Origin: Methanobacterium sp.
Lineage (GTDB): Archaea > Methanobacteriota > Methanobacteria > Methanobacteriales > Methanobacteriaceae
Reading direction: 5' to 3'
Length of the DNA stretch: 6,715 nt
Assembly (NCBI GenBank): GCA_003162655.1
Contig: PMMY01000164.1
Coordinates: forward strand, 9,089 to 15,803
In this document: piece after piece, positions 1 to 6,549 of the stretch
How positions within the stretch are numbered: the first letter of the stretch is position 1
Layout of the letters: each line of letters opens with the position of its first letter
Program-made: the position numbers and the translations under genes
The notes under the pieces: generated by a model
Seen by the model: the letters and a program-made list of their open reading frames with translations, nothing else
Told to the model about the DNA's origin: nothing
Database searches by the model: none

Positions 1-281
1 ATTATATCTGAATAAGCATCAACATGGATTGAGTTAACATTAAGCTCTTCTCGGAGCCTTCCAACGACCCAACCACCCTTGCCAATTATAGACGACTTTT
101 CAGGTCTGTCTGGTGTTATTATAATAAGATTTCGTGTCTTTTCATCGTATATAACCTTTTCAATGGAAAATCCTAGCTTTTCTGTAAGATCAATGTTTGA
201 ATATTCCATAGATCCTTCTTCTATCATAGGTTCCAAAATGGTTTTCAGTGTTTCCACCATATAGTTAACTTCTAGTTTCAT
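1..281 (-). CDS. KH-domain RNA-binding protein, N-terminal part (runs off the window)
   Basis: The frame opens with ATG at 281-279 and stays open for 93 codons to the left edge, so only the N-terminus is visible. Residues about 50-93 look like a KH domain: a hydrophobic beta strand ([12 protein letters not shown], 51-62) leads into the KH signature [12 protein letters not shown] at 65-76, where GKGG is the GxxG loop that contacts single-stranded nucleic acid, followed by helix REEL and strand SIHVDAY. Residues 1-45 are acidic and look mainly helical, with no known motif that I can name. GGAGA at 286-290 sits 4 bases before the ATG and supports this start over the Met at residue 8, which has no ribosome site. 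RNA binding is well supported; the full function is not visible. The protein could be a KH domain alone or a KH domain attached to a catalytic part, as in several archaeal RNA-processing or tRNA-modifying enzymes. It does not match archaeal NusA or aCPSF1 N-termini as I remember them. Confidence 0.8.
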   Translation of the reverse strand, partial: MKLEVNYMVETLKTILEPMIEEGSMEYSNIDLTEKLGFSIEKVIYDEKTRNLIIITPDRPEKSSIIGKGGWVVGRLREELNVNSIHVDAYSDI

Positions 282-285
282 TGTT

Positions 286-290
286 TCTCC
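286..290 (-). promoter_or_regulatory. Ribosome binding site of the KH-domain gene
   Basis: GGAGA reads on the minus strand 4 bases before the ATG at 281-279. It fixes the start at this ATG. Confidence 0.65.
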
Positions 291-327
291 AGTAAAAAAG
301 AATTTTATCATGTTAACAATAAAATTT

Positions 328-347
328 AATGATTTAATTAAATCATT
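328..347. promoter_or_regulatory. 20-bp perfect palindrome at the KH-gene promoter (possible operator)
   Basis: AATGATTTAATTAAATCATT is identical to its own reverse complement over all 20 bases; the flanking T/C pair breaks the symmetry. It lies between the TATA-like boxes (351-374) and the KH-gene start, about where transcription would begin. Symmetry of this kind suits a dimeric DNA-binding protein. AT-richness makes chance palindromes more likely than usual, so the operator role is inference. A role in ending the PEBP transcript is a weaker alternative. Confidence 0.4.
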
Positions 348-350
348 CCA

Positions 351-374
351 AATTTATTTAAAATTATTTAAATT
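351..374 (-). promoter_or_regulatory. TATA-like promoter boxes for the KH-domain gene
   Basis: The minus strand carries two overlapping TTTAAATA-type boxes in this stretch. Transcription would start about 25 bases downstream, around 333-343, giving a leader of roughly 50-60 bases that contains the GGAGA site. The DNA is AT-rich throughout, so the exact box is uncertain. Read-through from the upstream PEBP gene is also possible because no clear T tract ends that gene. Confidence 0.35.
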
Positions 375-389
375 TGTTTATTTTTATAG

Positions 390-845
390 TTATCGTGTAT
401 AACGACCCATTAGATGACCTTCATCTAGTATGTGGCCATCCATAGCCTTTAAAAGATCTTTCTTGTTGATCCTTGCAGGTTGTTGAATTTCTGTATCAAG
501 AGCGTATATTTTGAAGTAGTACCTGTGGGTGCCTCCAGGCGGGCACGGGCCTCTATAACCTATGGTTCCAAAATCATTGAATCCTTGTTTTGTACCGTTA
601 TCAATTTCTTCACGTTCCATAATCCATTCAGAAAGACTTGTTGTATCATTGGGTAAGTTGAATATTACCCAGTGCGTCCATGTACCCGAAGGGGCATCGG
701 GATCATCACAAATAATAGCATATTTAACTGTTCCTTGAACATGTTCCCATTCCATGGGAGGTGAAATATTAACGCCTCTACATGCATACCGGTCAGGAAT
801 GGTTTCTCCTTCATTAAATACCTTGCTAGTTATTTTAATAACCAT
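390..845 (-). CDS. YbhB/YbcL-family (PEBP-like, UPF0098) protein
   Basis: This is a complete 151-residue protein of the phosphatidylethanolamine-binding-protein superfamily, at the usual length for the compact bacterial/archaeal YbhB type. Both family signatures are present: [12 protein letters not shown] at 48-59 and [14 protein letters not shown] at 96-109, which together form the conserved anion/ligand pocket (Asp48, Asp50, His58, Arg98, Pro100, His107). The N-terminal [12 protein letters not shown] (22-33) is also typical. There is no signal peptide or membrane segment, so it should be cytosolic. An excellent Shine-Dalgarno AGGAGGAT lies at 851-858, 5 bases before the ATG. Eukaryotic relatives bind lipids or inhibit kinases and proteases, but the substrate of archaeal members is unknown and I assign none. 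It is followed 108 bases later, on the same strand, by the KH-domain gene. Nothing in the gene looks broken. Confidence 0.93.
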   Translation of the reverse strand: MVIKITSKVFNEGETIPDRYACRGVNISPPMEWEHVQGTVKYAIICDDPDAPSGTWTHWVIFNLPNDTTSLSEWIMEREEIDNGTKQGFNDFGTIGYRGPCPPGGTHRYYFKIYALDTEIQQPARINKKDLLKAMDGHILDEGHLMGRYTR

Positions 846-850
846 ATTTT

Positions 851-858
851 ATCCTCCT
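851..858 (-). promoter_or_regulatory. Strong ribosome binding site of the PEBP gene
   Basis: AGGAGGAT on the minus strand, 5 bases before the ATG, is a near-complete complement of the archaeal 16S rRNA tail and confirms the start codon. Confidence 0.75.
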
Positions 859-1104
859 AATGTCTTTAAAATTCAATTAATTATGTAAAAAAATTTTCGT
901 TTGAATTTTGAATGTGGATTTTGAATTGTTTAGAAACGATTAAAGTCTTTTTATTTGTTATATATTTTATGTTATTTTATCTTTATTTTTATGAAAATTT
1001 ATGATTTTTTTTGTTACTCATTATTAAAACCCATAATTTTTATTTAAAATATTGAGAGGATTTCTTAGATTTGCCATAAGCTGAAGCAAAGTTTTAATTA
1101 TGTT
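859..1104. other. Divergent AT-rich spacer between the PEBP gene and the small ORF/histone unit
   Basis: No convincing coding frame is visible. On the minus strand, CGAAAATTTTTTTACATAAT (about 881-900) could be a BRE plus TATA element for the PEBP gene, with a start near 861 and a leader of about 16 bases. A second AT-rich box lies near 957-970. ATTCAAA-type repeats cluster at 868-926. On the plus strand, TTTATTTAAAATATT (about 1039-1053) could be a TATA box starting a transcript near 1070, and GAGAGGA at 1054-1060 resembles a ribosome site but has no good start codon after it. Box assignments here are weak because the whole region is AT-rich. Confidence 0.5.
868..926 (-). repeat. Cluster of ATTCAAA-type repeats around the PEBP promoter
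   Basis: Read on the plus strand, TTTGAAT occurs at 900-906, TTTTGAAT at 906-913 and TTTTGAAT at 919-926. The inverse copy AAAATTCAA at 868-876 pairs perfectly over 9 bases with TTGAATTTT at 901-909. The inverted pair brackets the most likely TATA box of the PEBP gene. This arrangement could be a binding array for a regulator, but chance in AT-rich DNA is a real alternative. Confidence 0.3.
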
Positions 1105-1254
1105 ATGCGAAATCGAAAACACATAAATGACAGATATGTTGTAAAGGTTTTTGAAGAAGACAGAATAGCTGTAAGGGTTATCAATACAGATATAAACAAC
1201 AAACTTAAATACTATGGAGTCCTAATAAATGAACGAGGTGGTATAAATGACTGA
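1105..1254 (+). CDS. Possible small protein of 49 residues overlapping the histone start
   Basis: An ATG at 1105 opens a 49-codon frame ending in TGA at 1252-1254, 8 bases into the histone gene (ATG and TGA share ATGACTGA). The codons look protein-like for this genome (GTT GTA AAG GTT TTT GAA GAA GAC), and the local base composition is clearly richer in G and C than the spacer before it. The product is charged and mostly strand-forming, with a core reading [16 protein letters not shown] at 12-27. I do not recognise a family. No Shine-Dalgarno precedes the ATG; the frame is open back to 1069 (stop TAG at 1066-1068), but only an ATT codon would use the GAGAGGA site at 1054-1060. It could be a real small gene coupled to the histone, the decayed 3' end of a former gene, or a chance frame over the histone promoter. 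Confidence 0.35.
   Translation: MRNRKHINDRYVVKVFEEDRIAVRVINTDINNKLKYYGVLINERGGIND
1197..1212 (+). promoter_or_regulatory. BRE/TATA promoter of the histone gene
   Basis: CAACAAAC (BRE-like, 1197-1204) followed by TTAAATAC (1205-1212) matches the archaeal promoter pattern. Transcription would start about 25 bases downstream, near 1232, giving a leader of about 15 bases that carries the ribosome site. A short leader and clear box suit a highly expressed histone gene. The box lies inside the possible small ORF. Confidence 0.55.
1235..1240 (+). promoter_or_regulatory. Ribosome binding site of the histone gene
   Basis: GAGGTG complements the archaeal 16S tail and lies 6 bases before the ATG at 1247, confirming that start. 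Confidence 0.7.
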
Positions 1255-1453
1255 ATTACCAGTTGCTCCAGTAGGAAGAATCATAAAAAATGCTGGTGCC
1301 CAGAGAATAAGCGACGACGCAAGAGACGAGTTAGCCAAAGTGCTTGAAGAGAAAGGTGAAATGATAGCTATAGAAGCTGTTAAACTTGCAAAGCACGCAG
1401 GACGGAAAACCGTTAAAGCATCAGATATAGAATTGGCTCTTAAAGCAGTCTAA
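1247..1453 (+). CDS. Archaeal histone (HMf/HMt type)
   Basis: This is a complete 68-residue histone-fold protein that dimerises and wraps DNA in the archaeal nucleoid. The sequence follows HMfB almost position for position with one extra residue after Met1: [13 protein letters not shown] at 5-17, QRISDDAR at 19-26, central helix 23-51, and [14 protein letters not shown] at 52-65. Expected DNA contacts are Arg11, Arg20 and the Lys54-Thr55 pair; the Arg53-Asp60 salt bridge and the dimer-interface His50 are present. Gly17, needed for close packing of stacked dimers, is kept. Of the stacking pairs described for HMfB, Lys31-Glu62 is kept and Glu35-Lys66 keeps its charges, but the partner of Lys49 is Asn15 in place of Asp. 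The C-terminus ends in KAV and is one residue shorter than HMfB after allowing for the insertion, losing the basic tail. It has its own promoter and a T-rich terminator, so it is probably transcribed alone. Confidence 0.97.
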   Translation: MTELPVAPVGRIIKNAGAQRISDDARDELAKVLEEKGEMIAIEAVKLAKHAGRKTVKASDIELALKAV

Positions 1454-1454
1454 T

Positions 1455-1480
1455 TCTATTTCTTTTTTTATTTTCTTTAT
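1455..1480 (+). terminator. T-rich terminator after the histone gene
   Basis: TTCTATTTCTTTTTTTATTT begins just after the stop codon. Archaeal termination commonly uses such T tracts on the coding strand without a hairpin. An AT-only inverted repeat (1524-1532 with 1536-1544) lies further downstream and is probably unrelated. Confidence 0.6.
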
Positions 1481-1560
1481 AAATTCCTTGTTGAAATGAT
1501 CGTACTGATCTAATTTTTGTTTGAATTATTTTTTTAAAATAATTTCTAGTATGATTTAAC

Positions 1561-1572
1561 ATAAATTTTATA
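1561..1572 (+). promoter_or_regulatory. TATA-like promoter of the ABCE1 gene
   Basis: ATAAATTTTATA, ending with TTTTATA at 1566-1572, is the best TATA-like box before ABCE1. It predicts a start near 1594 and a leader of about 50 bases. CTAAATAAATTAAA near 1601 is an alternative that would give a shorter leader. Confidence 0.35.
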
Positions 1573-1635
1573 CCAAACAGCAAATAATAACATTAATAAT
1601 CTAAATAAATTAAACAATTTAAACTCATTTTATTT

Positions 1636-1641
1636 GGTGAT
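1636..1641 (+). promoter_or_regulatory. Ribosome binding site that sets the ABCE1 start at TTG 1646
   Basis: GGTGAT is a perfect complement of the 16S rRNA 3' end and stands 4 bases before the TTG at 1646. The upstream in-frame codons TTG (1634) and GTG (1637) overlap this site, so they cannot be the start it serves. Confidence 0.7.
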
Positions 1642-1645
1642 TAAT

Positions 1646-3421
1646 TTGACGAGAATATCCATATTAGACCATGATCGATGCCAGCCCAAAAAATGTAACT
1701 ATGTCTGCATTGAATATTGTCCAGGCGTAAGAATGGAAGAAGACACCATCATAATAGATAAAAAAACCAAAAAACCAATACTTTCAGAGGAACTTTGTTC
1801 AGGATGCGGTATATGCACAAACAGATGTCCATTCAATGCTGTAAGTATTATAAACCTGCCAGAAGCCCTTGAAGATCCGATTCACCGGTATGGGCAGAAC
1901 ATGTTCGAACTCTTTGGATTACCGAACATAAGGGAAGGATCGGTTGTCGGAATACTGGGACCTAATGGTATAGGCAAATCTACCATTATCAAGATGCTTT
2001 CAGGAGAACTGAAGCCAAATCTTGGAAAATATGATGAAGAAGTTTCTTGGGAAGAAATTGTGAGCTACTTTAAAGGTTCTCAGCTACAATTATACTTCAA
2101 AAAACTTTCAGAGGGCGAGCTGAAGGTGGTTCATAAACCACAAATGGTTGATTTACTTCCTAAATTCGTTAAGGGAAACGTTCAAAAGTTAATGGAAAGC
2201 ATAGATGAAAGAGGTGTAATGGAGGATGTAATGGATTACCTTGAATTGAGATCCATTCTTGGTCGGGATGTTTCAAAATTAAGTGGAGGAGAACTTCAAA
2301 GGGTAGCAATTGCTGCAGCAGCCCTTAGAGAAGCTGATTTCTATTACTTTGATGAACCAACATCTTGGCTAGATGTAAGACAGCGTTTAAATGCAGTTAA
2401 AGTAATAAGAAATCTTGCCGAGGCAGGAAAATCTGTAATGGTAATAGAACACGATCTCGCAGCATTAGATGCTATATCTGATTATGTTCATATTTTATTC
2501 GGCGAACCCGGAGCTTATGGTGTTGTTTCTCATATGAGAGGAGTTCGTGTTGGTATTAATTCGTATATAAACGGTTTTCTACGAGAGGAAAATGTTAGAT
2601 TCCGAAAGCAACCCATTGTCTTTGATGTGAAACCTCCTGCACCAGATATTGAAGCTGAGATTCTTGCAGAGTATTCAAAACTTAAAAAATCTTATAATGG
2701 ATTTAAACTAGAAGCAGACGAAGGTCAAATACAGCATGATGAAATTATCACAGCTTTTGGACCCAACGGTATTGGTAAAACTACATACGCTAAGATACTC
2801 GCAGGAGTTACCAAACCTGATAAAGGCAAGATCAATAAGAATGTATCCATAGCTTATAAACCACAGTACCTTGTATCAGACTTTGATGGAACTGTACAAG
2901 AACTTCTCATAACAACAGCCCCAACGTATGGCACCAATATGTTCAAAACTGAAATACTAAAACCTTTCTCATTAGAGGCTTTACTTGACAAGGAAGTGGA
3001 TGAACTTAGTGGAGGGGAACTTCAGAGGCTTTCAGTAGCGGTTACATTATCAAGGGGATCTGAAATATACCTCTTTGACGAACCAACAGCATTTTTAGAT
3101 GTTGAACAGAGACTAAAAGCTGCTAAAGCTATTAAAAGGGTTGTTGAAAGTCGTAACGCTGCTGCAATTATCATAGACCACGATATTGTATTTATAGATT
3201 ATATTTCTGATCGTGCAATGGTCTTTGATGGCGAACCCGGTGTAAATGGACATGCTTCAAGTCCAATGAACCTCAGATTTGCAATGAATAGTTTCCTGTC
3301 TTCTGTTGGAATCACCTTCCGAAGAGACAAAGAAACTAAAAGACCTCGGGTTAACAAGCTTGGAAGCTATCTTGACAGGAAACAGAAGGAAAAAGGAGAG
3401 TATTACTATTTGGAAAGTTGA
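1646..3421 (+). CDS. abce1: ABCE1/Rli1 ribosome recycling ATPase
   Basis: ABCE1 splits 70S ribosomes into subunits after termination (with aRF1 and aPelota) in the cytosol and stays on the small subunit into initiation. Starting at TTG 1646 gives 591 residues, the usual archaeal length, and the classic N-terminus [17 protein letters not shown]. The eight cysteines of the two [4Fe-4S] clusters are all present: 12, 17, 21, 25, 51, 54, 57 and 61. The first nucleotide-binding domain has Walker [10 protein letters not shown] at 105-113, a helix-loop-helix insert about 130-170, signature LSGGELQR at 212-219, Walker B Asp236-Glu237 and switch His269. The second has GPNGIGKTT at 372-380, LSGGELQR at 454-461, Asp478-Glu479 and His512. 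Two hinge segments beginning GEPG lie near 285 and 528. Every catalytic residue is intact, so it should be active. An upstream frame extension to 1634 adds four residues and overlaps the ribosome site, so I reject it. It is likely a single-gene unit. Confidence 0.97.
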   Translation: MTRISILDHDRCQPKKCNYVCIEYCPGVRMEEDTIIIDKKTKKPILSEELCSGCGICTNRCPFNAVSIINLPEALEDPIHRYGQNMFELFGLPNIREGSVVGILGPNGIGKSTIIKMLSGELKPNLGKYDEEVSWEEIVSYFKGSQLQLYFKKLSEGELKVVHKPQMVDLLPKFVKGNVQKLMESIDERGVMEDVMDYLELRSILGRDVSKLSGGELQRVAIAAAALREADFYYFDEPTSWLDVRQRLNAVKVIRNLAEAGKSVMVIEHDLAALDAISDYVHILFGEPGAYGVVSHMRGVRVGINSYINGFLREENVRFRKQPIVFDVKPPAPDIEAEILAEYSKLKKSYNGFKLEADEGQIQHDEIITAFGPNGIGKTTYAKILAGVTKPDKGKINKNVSIAYKPQYLVSDFDGTVQELLITTAPTYGTNMFKTEILKPFSLEALLDKEVDELSGGELQRLSVAVTLSRGSEIYLFDEPTAFLDVEQRLKAAKAIKRVVESRNAAAIIIDHDIVFIDYISDRAMVFDGEPGVNGHASSPMNLRFAMNSFLSSVGITFRRDKETKRPRVNKLGSYLDRKQKEKGEYYYLES

Positions 3422-3422
3422 A

Positions 3423-3464
3423 TTTTTTTTCTTCTTTTAATCATCGATTATTTTTTTTTGTTTT
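3423..3464 (+). terminator. Double T-tract terminator after ABCE1
   Basis: A run of eight T directly after the stop codon, then CTTCTTTT, then a second run of nine or more T ending in TTTTC at about 3449-3464, form two successive T-rich tracts suited to archaeal termination. Confidence 0.6.
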
Positions 3465-3553
3465 CAATCTACACAAAGATAAACATAAAATCTATATTTA
3501 ATTATAACTATTTTTAATGACCTTGAAAATAAATAAGACTAAATAATGTCTGA

Positions 3554-3560
3554 TTTATAA
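3554..3560 (+). promoter_or_regulatory. TATA-like promoter of the AarF/UbiB-family gene
   Basis: TTTATAA at 3554-3560 predicts a start near 3582 and a leader of about 24 bases that carries AAGGTG at 3593-3598, 7 bases before the ATG. A second box, TATTTAATTATAA near 3495, is possible. The stretch TTTAATTATAA(C/T)TATT occurs at 3497-3512 and again at 3566-3581. Confidence 0.4.
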
Positions 3561-3605
3561 TCTCTTTTAATTATAATTATTCCTATTGATTCAAGGTGTA
3601 TTTTC

Positions 3606-5243
3606 ATGGCAAAAGAAGATAAAAAAAACCTTAAAAGATTACAAGAAATTATTAAAGTTCTATCCAAGTATGAATTTGGTTACCTGATAGAGAAAATAAA
3701 ACTGAAACACAAAATCCCATTCGTTGGCCCATCCTATGATTATGAAACACTGGAAGAATTAGATGAAACTACACCGAAGAGATTGAGACTTGTTTTACAG
3801 GAGTTGGGCCCTACATTTATTAAGTTAGGTCAAACACTAAGTACACGCCCTGATCTCGTTGGAAGAAAAATAGCCAGTGAGTTTACCAAATTACAGGATG
3901 ATAATCCTCCCATTGAATTTAATGTTATTAAAAGTGTCATTGAAAAGGAACTGAAATCACCACTTGAAGAGATTTTTAGTAATTTTGATGAAAAACCTTT
4001 AGGATCTGCATCTATAGGCCAAGTTCACAGTGCCGTGCTTAAAACAGGGGGAAAAGTAGCTGTTAAAGTTCAAAAACCTGGTGTGGAAGATTTCATTAGA
4101 AGTGATATTTCTATAATGCAGTTTTTAGCAAAGAGAATCGATAGTTATGTGCCCCAATTTAAAATATACAATGTTCCAGCTATTGTTGAGGAATTTAAAC
4201 GTTCAATTTTGAAAGAAATTGATTATGAAAATGAGGCAATAAACCAAAAAAGGTTCAGCTACAACTTCAGGGAAGATGACACCGTTCATGTTCCCAAAAT
4301 CTTTAGCGATTTATCCACATTAAAAGTGATTACAATGGAGCTTATTGTTGGAAAGAAGATTTCTAATGTTACTGAAGCTGAAGGTTTTGATCTAAAGTTG
4401 ATTGCGGAACGTGGAGCAGTATCATATTTTAAGCAAGTTATAGAATATGGATTTTTTCATGCCGACCCCCATCCATCGAACATATACATCTTAGACAGTA
4501 ATGTAATATGTTATATTGACTTCGGAATGATGGGAGTTTTAGATGATGAATTCAAGCAGAACCTTGCAGAATTAATCATTTACTTAATTGATAACAATGT
4601 TAATGGGATGATCAGCCAGTTAACCTATATGAATATGATAGATGAACAAGTCGATACAAAATCTTTGAAGTATGACTTAACTGATATGATGTACAAGTAC
4701 TACGGAACAGAATTGAATGAAGTTCATGGGGGAATGAACGATTTGATACATCTTATGAGAAAGTACAATGTTTCGATGCCTAGAGAATTTGTTCTGCTTG
4801 CTAGAGGTATTGGAATGGTTGAAGAGACAGGAGAAAAGTTAGATCCTACCTTCAATGCTGTCTTAGTTTGCAAACCTATAATTAAACAAGTAATAAGAAA
4901 AAAACTTACTCCTATGAACTTTATTGACTACATAAAGAAAAATATTATTGAAATGGAACATATTTTGAAGAGCGTGCCATTAACACTTAACAAAACCCTA
5001 TACAAACTTGAAGAAGGGGATATAAAGATAAAAGTTGAACATGAGGGTTTGGAAAGGATTACCAACAAATTATCGGTTGCATTAATACTTTCAGCTCTGC
5101 TTATAGGTTCGTCTATGATCATGACAACCGACAATGGAATTTTAATGATTAAATTTCCATATTTAGGGGTTTTAGGATTTGTTATAAGTGCAGTTTTAGC
5201 TATTTTCCTTGTTATATCCATTCTAAGAGATAGAGGCATATAA
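3606..5243 (+). CDS. AarF/UbiB (ABC1/COQ8) family atypical kinase, membrane-anchored
   Basis: This complete 545-residue protein has every hallmark of the UbiB family of atypical protein-kinase-like ATPases: KLGQ at 73-76 in the family-specific KxGQ motif, the modified nucleotide loop GSASIGQVH at 133-141 (family norm is Ala-rich), Lys154 in VAVKVQKPGV, Glu204 and Asp206 in the ExD motif EIDYENEA, catalytic HADPHPSN at 285-292 (Asp287, Asn292), and metal-binding DFG at 305-307. The C-terminus holds two hydrophobic segments, about 489-508 and 518-540, ending in RDRGI, so the catalytic domain should sit at the cytosolic face of the membrane. UbiB/COQ8 proteins support ubiquinone synthesis in bacteria and mitochondria, apparently through ATPase activity on lipid-linked intermediates or complexes. 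Methanobacteriales have no ubiquinone, so the substrate here is unknown; a role with isoprenoid lipids is a guess. AAGGTG at 3593-3598 supports the ATG. It has its own promoter. Confidence 0.93.
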   Translation: MAKEDKKNLKRLQEIIKVLSKYEFGYLIEKIKLKHKIPFVGPSYDYETLEELDETTPKRLRLVLQELGPTFIKLGQTLSTRPDLVGRKIASEFTKLQDDNPPIEFNVIKSVIEKELKSPLEEIFSNFDEKPLGSASIGQVHSAVLKTGGKVAVKVQKPGVEDFIRSDISIMQFLAKRIDSYVPQFKIYNVPAIVEEFKRSILKEIDYENEAINQKRFSYNFREDDTVHVPKIFSDLSTLKVITMELIVGKKISNVTEAEGFDLKLIAERGAVSYFKQVIEYGFFHADPHPSNIYILDSNVICYIDFGMMGVLDDEFKQNLAELIIYLIDNNVNGMISQLTYMNMIDEQVDTKSLKYDLTDMMYKYYGTELNEVHGGMNDLIHLMRKYNVSMPREFVLLARGIGMVEETGEKLDPTFNAVLVCKPIIKQVIRKKLTPMNFIDYIKKNIIEMEHILKSVPLTLNKTLYKLEEGDIKIKVEHEGLERITNKLSVALILSALLIGSSMIMTTDNGILMIKFPYLGVLGFVISAVLAIFLVISILRDRGI

Positions 5244-5265
5244 TTAATTCTTGAATATTTAATAA

Positions 5266-5297
5266 ATTTGTCTTTATTTCATTGCAAATTTTCTCTC
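5266..5297 (+). terminator. T-rich terminator after the AarF/UbiB-family gene
   Basis: TTTGTCTTTATTTC followed by AAATTTTCTCTC forms a pyrimidine-rich, T-rich stretch about 25-55 bases after the stop codon on the coding strand. It faces the opposing aminotransferase gene. Confidence 0.45.
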
Positions 5298-5310
5298 ATC
5301 AAAGAAATTT

Positions 5311-5343
5311 TAAAAAAAAATTAATGACATTAAAATAAAAAAA
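5311..5343 (-). terminator. T-rich terminator after the aminotransferase gene
   Basis: Read on the minus strand, AATTTTTTTATTTTAATG and a following run of nine T come directly after the aminotransferase stop codon. With the plus-strand tract at 5266-5297 it insulates the two convergent genes. Confidence 0.55.
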
Positions 5344-5344
5344 T

Positions 5345-6505
5345 TTATTTAGAACCCATAAGAACCTTCATACCTTTAAGGAAGATTTCAACAAAATATT
5401 CGACGTGTTCGGGTGGTATTGAAAAACTCACACGAAGATATCTATGCCCAAAGAGTTTGCTCGTATAGGATCCTTCCCTAGTAAATACGTTTCTGTCGAG
5501 CAGGTACTCTGAGATCTCCAGAGGTGATACACCAGTATCATTAAGGTCTATTGCAAGCATATTGCCCTCAGATGGGAACACTGGTATAAATGCACCTTCA
5601 ACCTGGTCTACTGCCTTTTTGATTATATCTTGATTGGATCTTGTTGTGTTTTTGATACGACTCAGCCATTCTTTTTTGGATTTAAGTGCAGCTATGGCCC
5701 CTCTCTGAGATACAACATTGGTTCCAAGATCGTTTATTACTATAGTTTTGATGGATTTTATAACGTCCGGCACACCTATAACCGAACCAATCCGCATTCC
5801 CGCCATTCCGTATATCTTTGAGAAACTGTAAACTGTTACAGTGTGTTCTGGAGCAAATTTTGCCATGAGCTGATGATCCCTGGCAAAATCACGATATGTA
5901 ACGTCATGTAGAAGGTAGATATCATTGTCGGTAGCAAGATCAGCAAAATCTTTTAATTCCGTCTTGGTATATGATGATCCAAGGGGATTAAGAGGATCAA
6001 CTAGAGATACAAGCTTGGTGTTATCATCCATGTTTTCCCTTACAAGTTCTGGTGTGAGTTTGTAACCACACTCTGCATTGTAGATGGGTACAGACTTGAC
6101 ATGGTCTCCAAAGCGGCTTGCAAAGTTATCTATAATTAAATAACCCGGATCGCATGTTATAGTATTGTCCTCAGGTGCTAGAATATCATTAGTGCACAGA
6201 TAAAGTGATTCTGTTCCCCCTGCTGTAATGAGGATATCAAACTCATGTTGTAGCTCTAAATCTTTTAATATAAGCTCTTTGAGTTCTGGAAAGCCTTCTG
6301 GTGGGGGATATTTATTATAATCACGTTTTTTGATGCTCTGCATCATTGAATCCATAATTTGATTCTCATCGTGAAGATGATTAGTGTTCTGACCCATCCA
6401 GATCATGTCTTTATCGTTAAATACATAATCAAAGAACTCATTGGCTGTTTTATAGCCTTTTGGTATTGATTTTGCTGGTTTTGCATATTTTTTCGGTGAA
6501 ATCAT
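5345..6505 (-). CDS. PLP-dependent class I/II aminotransferase
   Basis: This complete 386-residue protein is a fold-type I pyridoxal-phosphate aminotransferase of class I/II, at normal length. Visible landmarks are [14 protein letters not shown] at 66-79, the phosphate-binding GGTES at 96-100, Asn173 in DPLNPLGS (family norm NPTNPTG), Asp201 and Tyr204 in [11 protein letters not shown], which hold the PLP ring, the Schiff-base Lys230 in [15 protein letters not shown] with Arg238, and Arg358 in RYLRVSFS, which binds the substrate carboxylate. The enzyme should transfer an amino group from an amino acid to a 2-oxo acid in the cytosol. The amino acid cannot be read from sequence: aspartate, aromatic, histidinol-phosphate-like and branched types share these motifs, although the N-terminal part is not typical of HisC. 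Only a weak GTGA precedes the ATG, and the TATA box lies so close that the mRNA may be leaderless. It converges with the AarF/UbiB-family gene and does not appear to be in an operon. Confidence 0.92.
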   Translation of the reverse strand: MISPKKYAKPAKSIPKGYKTANEFFDYVFNDKDMIWMGQNTNHLHDENQIMDSMMQSIKKRDYNKYPPPEGFPELKELILKDLELQHEFDILITAGGTESLYLCTNDILAPEDNTITCDPGYLIIDNFASRFGDHVKSVPIYNAECGYKLTPELVRENMDDNTKLVSLVDPLNPLGSSYTKTELKDFADLATDNDIYLLHDVTYRDFARDHQLMAKFAPEHTVTVYSFSKIYGMAGMRIGSVIGVPDVIKSIKTIVINDLGTNVVSQRGAIAALKSKKEWLSRIKNTTRSNQDIIKKAVDQVEGAFIPVFPSEGNMLAIDLNDTGVSPLEISEYLLDRNVFTREGSYTSKLFGHRYLRVSFSIPPEHVEYFVEIFLKGMKVLMGSK

Positions 6506-6524
6506 TTATTCACAACTTTTATGG

Positions 6525-6540
6525 AAATTATATTAAAAAA
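6525..6540 (-). promoter_or_regulatory. TATA-box promoter of the aminotransferase gene
   Basis: The minus strand reads TTTTTTAATATAATTT here, a good archaeal TATA-type element. A start about 25 bases downstream falls at roughly 6505-6511, at or just before the ATG, which suggests a leaderless or nearly leaderless mRNA and fits the weak ribosome site. Confidence 0.5.
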
Positions 6541-6549
6541 GCAGAATTC

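Noticed and set aside
79..264. Plus-strand open frame of 61 codons
   Set aside because: It is antisense to the KH-domain gene, whose GxxG motif and ribosome site are clear. It has no ribosome site of its own.
1052..1084. TTG at 1052 near GAGAGGA as a start for the small ORF
   Set aside because: The TTG overlaps the GAGAGGA site, lies in a different frame from the 49-codon ORF and ends at TGA 1082-1084 after ten codons. Joining them would need a frameshift that I cannot support.
846..1246. Possible CRISPR, tRNA or mobile element in the longest spacer
   Set aside because: There are no spaced direct repeats of CRISPR length, no tRNA-like cloverleaf or T-loop sequence, and no terminal inverted repeats or transposase fragments.
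1524..1544. AT-only hairpin (AATTATTTT, TTT loop, AAAATAATT) after the histone gene
   Set aside because: A 9-bp stem of A-T pairs alone is weak and easily arises by chance here. The T tract at 1455-1480 already explains termination.
4928..5239. Minus-strand open frame of 103 codons
   Set aside because: It is the reverse-strand shadow of the hydrophobic C-terminal part of the AarF/UbiB-family gene. Its product shows no recognisable motif and no ribosome site.
5630..5821. Plus-strand open frame of 63 codons
   Set aside because: It is antisense to the aminotransferase region that includes the PLP lysine motif; composition and content do not look like a protein.
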